A stretch of DNA of 64,000 nt from Portulaca oleracea (lineage: Eukaryota > Streptophyta > Magnoliopsida > Caryophyllales > Portulacaceae), in contig CM055880.1 in assembly GCA_029582165.1 (NCBI GenBank), positions 2,356,001-2,420,000 of the forward strand. The letters run 5' to 3'. The number at the start of each line of letters is the position of its first letter. Position 1 is the first letter of the stretch. Of the stretch, positions 55,693-64,000 are shown in pieces. The translations under genes and the position numbers were made by a program. Under the pieces are notes generated by a model. It saw only the letters and a list, made by a program, of their open reading frames with translations, was not told the DNA's origin and made no database searches.

Positions 55693-56177
55693 TAGACTTG
55701 GTAGTTTCTGACCCGAACCCGCCCGAATTTTCTGGGTTTTGAACATGATTTTTTCAACTAAACCCGAAGTATTCCGAGCCCGAAAATTAGCGGGTCAAAC
55801 CCGACCCGTCCGTTTGACCCGAAAAATTAATTTTTTAAGTTCAACTTTATTAGAATTTGTGATTTTTCTTTGTAACTTTTAATGTTAAACTATAAGCGCA
55901 ACTTATTTATTTGTTATTTCTCTAATTTAAGTTAAAATAGTTACAATAATCTATCGTTACTAGAAGATAATCATATTTTATTATGTATATTGTACAAAAA
56001 GTAGTATTTAGAGACCATTTTTTTTAAAGGAAAAGCGGAAAAAGGTCGCAATCATAACCCGAAACCGAAATACACCGCCCGTATTTTCTCGAACCCGAAA
56101 TACACCCGACCCGTATTTACCCGAACCCGATATACGACCGACCCGAAACCGCCCGCCCGACCGAATTGACAGGTCTA
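55693..56177. mobile_element. hAT-type non-autonomous element with perfect 8-bp target duplication
   Basis: Flanked by CCTATGAC on both sides (55685-55692, 56178-56185). The ends TAGACTTGGTAGTTTC and GAATTGACAGGTCTA are inverted. The ends are rich in CCCGAACCCG-type motifs and the centre is AT-rich. No coding content. A loose end of the family lies at 29921. Confidence 0.92.
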
Positions 56178-56185
56178 CCTATGAC

Positions 56186-56829
56186 TTAATGTATACTTGT
56201 GAAATGTGATTGGCAGGACTTGGGGTTATTCAATTTGGATTGGACTATGTACTTTTTACGCTTTTGTTAATTGAACTATTATTTTGCCTCTAATTTTAAT
56301 TTACAACTAGTTGCATTATAAAACAGTGGAGATGTCAATGTTTTGAAGGAGGTGAAATTATGCTTTGCTAATTGCTACTTAAGTTCTCACAACAAATAAC
56401 TGTGGCTTTAGAACCTGAATAGTCTGACAACACTTCTACTGTTGCTGTGTTTAGATTTTTGTACACTGCTCTCTCAAGAGCTCCACTTCAGTTCTGGTAG
56501 AAAGGCAAATATTTTACTTTTGCAAGATAAAGTATGTGCAAAATTGTGGTCAATAAATTGCCGTTAAGATTAATGCATGTTAGATTACTCCATTTAGTTG
56601 TCTCCTGCATGTTAGATTACTGCATGTAAGTGTAAGGAATTCATTTAGTTTACTTACATGTCTCAGCGCAGGACCAGATCCAGAAGACAATTACTTGCAC
56701 TAAATATTGCTTAAAAAGTGCTAAAAAAGGTTAGAATGAGACTACTTACCCAATTAAGGGGGAATAAATCCAACAAAAAATAGATGTGTTTGAAAATTAC
56801 AACCTGTCATAAATTTACAAAACAAACAA
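56186..56829. other. Spacer before tRNA-iMet-6
   Basis: No gene recognised. Confidence 0.45.
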
Positions 56830-56902
56830 GTCAGAGTGGTGTAGCAGAAGCACGGTGGGCCTATAACCCACAGGTTCCTAGGATTGAAATTTGGCTTTGA
56901 TG
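56830..56902 (+). pseudogene. Initiator tRNA-Met pseudogene, copy 6
   Basis: Diverged along its length. The acceptor start is GTCAGAG, the D-arm GTAGCAGAAG, the anticodon loop CCTATAA (CAT changed to TAT), and the T-arm is disrupted by an extra base and the change to AATTTGG. Not expected to be functional. Confidence 0.9.
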
Positions 56903-57156
56903 GAAAAAAGTTACTTCCTGCCACTTTTTTTTTCTTTGTTTCACTGCTGCTGATTTTTATTTGTTTACTTTTGTCCGGAGCAGAGATGATTCAGAGTACG
57001 GAGCAAATGACTCATTACCTCATTCATCAATCATCAACCTTAATCTTCAATCTAACCTCAACTGATCTTCATTTTTCAATACAAGTAACAACTGCATCAC
57101 AGCAAGAATTACATCATGCATTCAAAAAACTAACTAAAAAGGTTTTATATAGAGTT

Positions 57157-57201
57157 GGGTTAGGGGCCGCGCGAACGCAGGCCCCCACTATCACAAATTA
57201 T
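57157..57201 (-). pseudogene. U1 snRNA 3' fragment
   Basis: Only the 3' hairpin and Sm region of U1 remain (minus strand ATAATTTGTGATAG, then GTGGGGGCCTGCGTTCGCGC). Upstream U1 sequence is missing. It is in the same minus orientation as the two full U1 copies. Confidence 0.92.
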
Positions 57202-58477
57202 TTATTTTCCCTTTTTTTTTAATCACCAACCAGCCTTATTTCATGCATTCAAAAAACTTGCCTGCTTCAGAGATTCTGAACTTTGAAGCCTCCAGTGCAT
57301 GGCTTTATGGACCCTCTGTTTAACCATGCATTGTTTCTCAACAGCTTGTTCTGTTGGTAAGATATTCGTGTACTTTTCCTGCTTATCAATTTCAATCTCT
57401 CTTCATTTCAGTTTACTTGAAGCTTGTTCTGTTCTGTACAAGATGAATGCAATTGACAATTATGTCACTAACTATATGTTCCACTTTCATTATTCTATTG
57501 CTGCAGCGTAGGATTCAAGCTCATGAGATCCCATCAGTAAACTTGCTCCAATTTCCAAGGTGAAGGTGGGATATTGGTTGTTCCAAGGTTAGGTATTACT
57601 AACTCAGTATCCTCTCTATGGAATTTAGTGTGGTAGATATAATGAGAAGCAAGTCAATCATCTTAATATGGGTTAAGTAGTTGGTCAGTGAATAGGGGCC
57701 ATGAAATTGGTATACACATCAGTTGTGCTTTTTGTACTATGGTCACTGTGAAATCAGGTCAGCATTTTCATCCAAGAGCTAGAAGTAGTTTTCTATGTTG
57801 GGATGGTAAAGATATTGCAGAACTAGTTGTGTTGAACCTTAAAGCTATGACTGCTATAGAATGAGTAATGAGAGATGTGAGATGTATTATGGTCTAATGA
57901 GCATTGACAAATGAATTATGGGTGGATGAATAATAGTCTATTGAGTATTGACAAATGAAAACCAGTAAAAAGCTGGTTTAGAAATCAGCTGTGTAGTAAC
58001 TTGTTGGACAAATTTTAGCTGACTAGAATATATGTTTTCTCTTGGTGAACCGAGCAGCGTCTGTTTTAGGATAGTTGATGCTACTGTATGAGTAGGCTAG
58101 CTTGTGTGTTTCCATCTTGTGTTTTAATCAGCCATGATCATGCTTATTTTCAAGTCATTTTCTTTTACAGTTTTCTGTGCTTCTCTTTCATGTTCAGAGA
58201 ATATGTGATTCTTCACAAATGTTTGCTAGGCTCGTGTTCAGGAAGCGGGTGGTTCAAGTGATTTGACATCGCCTTAAACTAGGTAAAAGTCTGCTGCAAA
58301 ACCTTCTCCATCTTTCCCCCTCCCTTTTTGCTGTTTTGATAATAAAGGAAAAAATCATTGACAGTAAGAAGTAGTATTATACTCTAATGGAGCTCAAAAT
58401 AGAAGTCATAGAAGTTGATATTGTGTGCAGACAGATATAAGGTGCCAGTAGTACTGAGGTTTTTAGTGTTTAGAAGT

Positions 58478-58530
58478 ATTCCCACATTGGGGGAAATAAG
58501 CAAGTGAGACACCAAACAATATAAAATAAC
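58478..58530 (+). promoter_or_regulatory. USE and TATA of U5-4
   Basis: ATTCCCACATTGGGGG near 58478 and AATATAAAATAAC at 58518. Confidence 0.7.
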
Positions 58531-58549
58531 TTGCTCAACTACCATATTC

Positions 58550-58675
58550 CTCACGCAGCCACCCAGTGAGCACAGAGCGAACTATTCTTTCGCCTTTTAC
58601 TAAAGAATACCGTGTGCTCGCTGCATTAAGTGACATACGTTAATTTTTAGAGGAAGCTTCCAAAGGAGGCTTCCA
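58550..58675 (+). ncRNA. U5 spliceosomal snRNA, copy 4
   Basis: Loop I CTTTCGCCTTTTACTAAAG is intact and stem I arms GTGAGCAC / GTGTGCTCGC pair. The Sm region is TTAATTTTTAGAGG (one G changed to A next to the U-tract). The 3' hairpin GGAAGCTTCC/GGAGGCTTCC and a 3' box-like CAATTCAAGTACAA follow. Possibly functional. About 750 bp before U4-4. Confidence 0.9.
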
Positions 58676-59223
58676 TCAATTCAAGTACAATTTCCTTTTC
58701 TTAATTTTTGTAGCTAATGTTGATCCATTTGTTGGATAATGTTTTCATTCATTGCGATGACACTACAAGGAAATTTGACATTGAGAATAATATGAATTTA
58801 CAATATTACTACCTCAAGAAGCAGCCTGAGAATTAATCAGACAGAGTAAAAATGGTCAGATCAGCTTTGATTCATCTATGGGAGAGTGATTTCAATGATT
58901 TTCCAAACACATAAAAATTCTGTAGTCTGAATTGAGAATACTGACAGGCAACCTCAAAAAAGGTGGAGATCATTCAATTTTCCACAGCACAGTTCAAGAA
59001 AACTATCTGATGACATAAGAAGAATGCAAACCAGTTCAGAAAGAGCTGCAGCTGCAAGGGGCAAAACATACAGGTGAGACCTAAATACGTCAGTGTATCA
59101 TCAATCTGAAAATATGGACTAAAAGTTGAGATATTAGTAGATATGGCTTGAAGGTGATACTGAAAGGGCCACAGCAAAAATCAACAAAAGCAATCTCACT
59201 AAGTGGTGTTTGAGAATTTTATT

Positions 59224-59235
59224 TGTCCCATATTA
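59224..59235 (+). promoter_or_regulatory. Altered USE of U4-4
   Basis: TTGTCCCATATT: the CCCACAT core has become CCCATAT. TATA-like AATAAAAG follows at 59268. Confidence 0.6.
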
Positions 59236-59300
59236 GTGGTTTACCAATGCTTCCCTTACTGTATGTGAATAAAAGACAAAGGAAGCTCATTGTTGAAAGC

Positions 59301-59456
59301 ATCTTTGCGCTTGGGGCAATGACGCAGCTAGTGAGGTAATAACCGAGGCGCGTCAATTGCTGGTTGAAAACTATTTCCAAACCCCCTCTTCGGCCTAGGC
59401 TTGACCTTTGCCATTGAGAATTTCTGGAAGGGCTCCTTCGCAAGAGGGTAAAGCCC
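59301..59456 (+). ncRNA. U4 spliceosomal snRNA, copy 4
   Basis: ATCTTTGCGCTTGGGGCAAT and the other U4 landmarks are intact, including GCTGGTTGAAAACTATTTCC, the Sm site AATTTCTGG and the terminal hairpin ending AGCCC at 59456. There are minor changes in the central hairpin (CTTCGGCCTAGGC). It is the last RNA gene of the array. Confidence 0.93.
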
Positions 59457-60345
59457 TACAATTCAGTTCAAAGTTCTTGTAATATGATCTATTCAGTTCA
59501 AAATTAGGGATTGGGAAATGAGTTGTGACATTGAGAAGGTTTCTAGGGACACATAATGCTCTGGCTATCTTGCTAGACTTTTTATCTGAACTGAACTATA
59601 AATGCAAATTCTATTGTGCACAATTCTGTACTCTTTGTTGGTCTCCTGTCTTGACACATTATGACATCACTACATCTGTTAATCTCCTGCTGAGATCGTT
59701 TGCGTCTTTCAATAAACTGAAGTTACAATAATTAGTCTCTAATAATAGTGTTAATTCAGCTTGGTTTATTATTTATCATAGTTACCATCTAGATACAAAG
59801 GCCAGCAGATAACCCTACTTTTCTGAATTATAATTGACAGCCATTCTGAAGATGTTCATTTCAAGTTAGTTGGTCAAAATTGAAATCATCATATAATGTT
59901 TAGTGTTTGTACATAAAAACCTCTTCCAAGTCCCATCCCGATTCCATCGGGTGGTTTTTGGCAACCACGGATGGGGATTTGAAAAGTAAGCTTGTATGAC
60001 ATAATGTGGAATAGCCATAGAAGTTTTGGGTAGAATGTCTTGAGTTACAATTGGGAATAAAAGAAGAGAAAATTGTACATTATTTTGTTATTCATTGGGA
60101 TTTTTAATAAAATGTCTTCATCTGGTTCATATATTCTATGGCACAGTGGAATTGTAGGTCTAATTAAGATAGTAATTGTACCTTATGACTTTATCAATGT
60201 CCTTTCTTTCCAGACTTGCATTATGCAGAACATGTCAATTACTCAACTTATGACTCCATCAAGAACCAAGCATGCTCAGCCGGCCACTGGATTCTATTTC
60301 GATATATACACCCTGTTTATCAAACACTAACATATCAAGGCACCA

Positions 60346-60441
60346 CCATGAAAGGGCGGCTCGAGCTCGTCGGCGTCCCCTTTGTCAGCTGCTCCGATCG
60401 TTTGCACTGTTGGATTCGTTCTCTCCATGGCAAAGATTTGA
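60346..60441 (+). pseudogene. AG-peptide gene copy B, 5' part deleted and internal stop
   Basis: Homologous to the copy at 44789. The signal peptide and AGP core are lost by a deletion of about 140 bp between the ACATATCAA motif and the Lys-Gly-Gly region. A TGA at 60349-60351 lies in frame where copy A has TCA. Downstream the frame is open and encodes KGGSSSSASPLSAAPIVCT followed by a hydrophobic GPI-signal-like end (...SMAKI, stop 60439-60441). It keeps the tail that copy A lost by frameshift. Confidence 0.8.
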
Positions 60442-60630
60442 GGACCGTCGTGCGAAATGTCTATGTAGCTTGTTTGTATACGGGTTTGTGTCTTTGGGTT
60501 GGTTTCATGTTAATCCGGAGTTTGAATATCTGAAACTGTTTTCAAATTAAGCAACTCAAATTAATGCCTTTATTGTATTACACGATTTACATCATATATT
60601 GTTGGATTTGCTTTTAATATGTGGAGTTAT

Positions 60631-60713
60631 TGTAACAGCCCGCTCCCTAATAGGGGTTGTTAAGGTCAATCTCAACCTAATTAACAGCCCCTATTAGGGA
60701 GCGGACTGTTACA
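60631..60713. mobile_element. 83-bp foldback MITE
   Basis: The ends TGTAACAGCCCGCTCCCTAA and TTAGGGAGCGGACTGTTACA are nearly perfect inverted copies, extending to TAGGGG/CCCCTA, with a loop of about 30 bp. The paralogous site near 46105 (GGGAGTTTTATCTCCC) lacks it; a short GTTAT/GTTGT target is suggested. Confidence 0.88.
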
Positions 60714-61079
60714 GTTGTCTCCCAAGAGAAAGTCTAATAGTCACAACTCACAATTTTACCATTGTTTGTCGGTGTGATTGTGTGAATTAGATATGTCATA
60801 ACATTTGAATAGTCTCTCATAGCAGGGACAATGCTGGCCTAAGTTAATGACACCATATTAAATTTTACTGGATCCTAAATTGCTATACGCGATATAAAAT
60901 GTTTTATATATGTGTTTACAGGATTATAATCACAAATGTACAATGTATTCGACAATGGTTTTAAATTCCTTAAATTTTAGATAGGATTATTGGATTCTAA
61001 TAATTTATACTTTCAATTTTTGTATGCGAATAATACCTATTTTTCTTTTATATGCCAATATGAGCATATATATATATAT

Positions 61080-61479
61080 TGTTGGATAAAAAATAGGAAG
61101 GGAGCAAGTGGTATACTTAAAAATTATACTTTTACTACAACACTGGAAGTAAGACAATTGTACAATATTTGAACACTCACTCTATAAGACACCTCACTCT
61201 TCTTAATTTCTCTCACTCACTCACACTTCTTATAGTTTTGCTTGCTTGGGATGATTTTCCCCTTTGACACACCTCCTATTTATACTAGTAGGATTAGATA
61301 CTAACACTCAAAATATCACACCTAAGCTTCCTTCAACCACACATAAAAAGTAAGCACACTCCCTCCACAAATATAAGTCAACTTATTACATCCACACTTA
61401 GTGCTCCATTATGCACTTAATTATGCTCCACTTAGGTATTAGTGCTCCAATTTGGTGAAGTGGGTGATGATTTTTATCA
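61080..61479 (-). mobile_element. 3' LTR of a Ty1/copia retrotransposon
   Basis: A 400-bp LTR in minus orientation that begins TGATAAAAATCATC at 61479, directly after the polypurine tract CTGAGGGGGAG, and ends ATCCAACA at 61080. The stop codon of pol overlaps its first bases. The 5' LTR lies beyond the window, so age and target duplication cannot be read. Confidence 0.8.
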
Positions 61480-63992
61480 CTCCCCCTCAGCACCCACTTT
61501 CCTCAATGTTGCCCTTGGAACCATGCCAAGGTTTGCTCGAAACTCCTCAAACTTTGAGCCACCAAGCCCTTTGGTGAAGATATCAGCTATTTGGTCTTCT
61601 GTCCTTGTATGCTTTATATTAATCTCTCCTCGTAGCACTTTCTCTCGAATGAAATGATAGTGCACCTCCACATGCTTGGTCCTTGCATGAAAAACTGGAT
61701 TCTCTGCCAGTCGTATAGCTGAGAGATTATCACACCTTAGCACCACAGGATTATTCACAGGAACATGAAGATCTTTAAGTAGCTGAACCAACCACGTACA
61801 TTCTTGAGCTGCCATTGCTGCTGCACGATACTCTGCTTCTGTGGTAGATAAGGACACTGTTGGTTGCCTTTTACTACACCAAGAAATGGCAGCTGATCCG
61901 ATGTTGAATGTATAACCCGTAGTTGATCGACGGGTATCATGATCACCAGCATAATCGGCATCACAGTAGCCAGCTAATTCAACTTTATCATTTTTCTTGT
62001 AGAATATACCAAAGTCAAGAGTTCCTTTGATATACCTCAGTATCCTTCGTACGGCTTCCAAGTGAGATTTCTTTGATTGCTGCATGTATCGACTTACTAC
62101 ACTGACAGCATATGTAATGTCTGGTCTGGTCAATGTCAGGTAGATCAAGCTGCCAACCAATTGCATGTACATCGTTGGATCTTCAAGATCTCTTTCTTCA
62201 TAAGAGCATAGTTTTGCATTTGGCTCCACAGGAGTTGATATTGGTTTGCATTCAAGCATACCATACTTTTCAAGAAAATCTTGAGCATATTTGTGTTGGC
62301 ATAAGAATAACCCATGGTTAGTTCTATCAACCTCTAGACCAAGAAAATGTTTTAACTCACAAAGATCTTTCATTTGGAAGCGCACTGACAGATTAGCCTT
62401 GATTTGCTGGATTCCTTCTTTGTCGTTGCCAGTGATGATAAGATCATCCACATAGACAAGAATTATAGCAACCCTTCCTTCGCGAGTCTTCACAAACAAG
62501 TTGGAGTCTGCTGCTGACATAATGAATCCACTTTGAACCAAGAACTCTGCTATCTTGCCATACCATGCTCGAGGTGCTTGCTTGAGTCCATACAAAGCTT
62601 TCTTCAACTTGCACACAAAGTCAGGATGAATTTTGCTTTCAAATCCTTTAGGTTGCTCCATGTATATAACTCGATCAAGTTCTCCATGTAGAAAGGCATT
62701 CTTCACATCCATCTACCACAACTTCCAAGACTGGATAGAGGCTAATGCTAGCAAAACACGTACGGTAGTGATATTTGCAACTGGACTGAACGTCTCTTCA
62801 TAATCTATACCGTAGGTTTGCGAGAAGCCTCGAGCTACCAATCGAGCTTTATATCGGTCAATTGAGCCATCAGGACGTACCTTCAACTTATAAACCCATT
62901 TGCACGAGATGGGTTTTGTATCTTTGGGTTTAGGTACCAACTCCCAAGTCTCATTCTGAATTAAAGCTTGCACCTCTTCCTCCATTGCCTTTCGCCATTC
63001 TTTCTTTTGACATGCTTCCTCATATGTGCTCGGTTCCTTGATATTGTGCCCTTCTACCAGTGCTGCATTTGCATACTTGGGATTTAGCTTACGTCTCCGC
63101 TTGGACCTTCTTAACTCTAACTCTGCAACTGTCTCTGCTATGGTGTCCTCAAGTTGGCTTTGCCTTTCTTCTTCTGAAAAATTATGATGTACACCTGTTT
63201 TCCATGGATTTTTCTCTTTCGCGATCTCTTCTCTATCTTGACTTCTTCTTCATGACTCTTCTTGTAACGTCTTTGTGGGACTTTTCCTTGTTCATCGTCA
63301 TTAGGTGTTCCTTGAATCTTTGCTCCAAGCTTTCCTCAATTTCTTTTGAATCAGGTAGCAATACTTCTTCAGAAGACCACCATGATGATGCTTCATCAAA
63401 CACCACATTTCTTGGCGTGTAACAACGTCCTCGTCGGATCACAACACTTCCATCCTTTTCTTTCATTGTCATATCCCACGAATATGCAACGAATAGCCTT
63501 CTTATCGAACTTGCTTCGCAAATGATCCTGATCGAAGACATAGCACACACTGACCAAAAACTCAAGTGGCTCACCGTAGGCTTGACATTCCATAGTTTTG
63601 ATATGGAGAAACAAACCCAAGTCTTGCTTGCGGTAGCCTATTGGTGACATATCTGCGATCTTCATGCATTCATTTGAGCGAGGTGGCACATTCTTGGCAT
63701 GTAACATGCTTCGCAAGTTCTGCGAGGTGCCTATTCTTCCTTCTGCTACACCATTTTGTTGTGGTGTATTGGGACAAGTGAGCTGGCGGCGTATTTTATG
63801 GGCTTGCAAATATTCTGAAAATTCTTTGGATGTATACTCTCCCCCATTATCTGTACGTAGGCAAGCCACCTTACGTCCCACTTCACCTTCAACCTTGTTC
63901 TTGAGCTCCTTGAATTTGTCTAGTGCTTCTGATTTTTCTTTCATAAAAGCAACCCAAACATATCTCGAGAAGTCATCGATAAAAGTGATCAT
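61477..63992 (-). pseudogene. Ty1/copia pol (integrase - reverse transcriptase - RNase H), decayed
   Basis: Read right to left. The integrase core (about 63992-63600) has the catalytic Asp in [17 protein letters not shown] and the Glu in QQNGVAEG, then loses frame. The linker 63570-63000 is shifted between frames. The reverse transcriptase N-part (62985-62716) with KWVYKLK and YKARLVARGF ends at a TAG (62713-62715) directly before the [10 protein letters not shown] segment. The rest is open from 62712 to 61477 with the YVDD catalytic motif, CDADYAGD and [10 protein letters not shown] of RNase H. Integrase-before-RT order marks copia. At least one nonsense and probably two or more frameshifts make it non-autonomous. 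Gag and protease lie outside the window. Confidence 0.93.
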
Positions 63993-64000
63993 GTATCTGT

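Overview
This window is nuclear DNA from a higher plant, most likely a core eudicot; I cannot name the species. The evidence is: spliced genes with AT-rich introns, plant-only families (TBL acetyltransferase, fasciclin-like arabinogalactan protein, AG-peptide), plant snRNA promoters (USE plus TATA), and many plant MITEs and LTR elements.

Left part (1-25 kb): three ordinary protein-coding genes in AT-rich, MITE-rich DNA. They are a complete 14-exon nucleobase-ascorbate transporter (NAT) on the minus strand (4284-8591, 529 aa), a five-exon TRICHOME BIREFRINGENCE-LIKE (TBL) protein on the plus strand (17529-19721, 520 aa) whose N-terminal linker is built from small serially duplicated exons, and an intronless fasciclin-like AGP on the plus strand (24262-25005, 247 aa).

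Central and right part (26.3-59.5 kb): the main discovery. About 33 kb with almost no protein-coding content carries genes for all five major spliceosomal snRNAs and for initiator tRNA-Met. I count U2 x4 plus a fragment, U4 x4, U5 x4, U6 x2 plus a pseudogene, U1 x2 plus a fragment (U1 on the minus strand, all others on the plus strand), and six tRNA-iMet copies (two good, one probably weakened, three decayed). The recurring module is U2 - tRNA-iMet - U5 - U4 on one strand, present in at least six complete or partial copies. U6 and U1 sit between modules. Many copies keep recognisable upstream sequence elements, TATA boxes and plant 3' boxes. USE-TATA spacing is about 24 bp for U6 and about 30-34 bp for the Pol II-type copies. 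Several copies are damaged (Sm site, U1 loop I, U6 terminator, tRNA T-arm), so the array looks like a birth-and-death family.

The DNA after the U4 genes at about 41.7-46.2 kb and 59.5-60.8 kb is a further duplicated pair. It holds two independently broken copies of an AG-peptide gene. Comparing the two gives filled and empty sites for a Mutator-like element with palindromic ends and a large minisatellite core, a TRIM retrotransposon whose primer-binding site matches the tRNA-iMet encoded in this array, a small MITE, and a foldback element.

Right end (61.1-64 kb): the 3' part of a Ty1/copia LTR retrotransposon on the minus strand, with a 400-bp LTR and a decayed pol.
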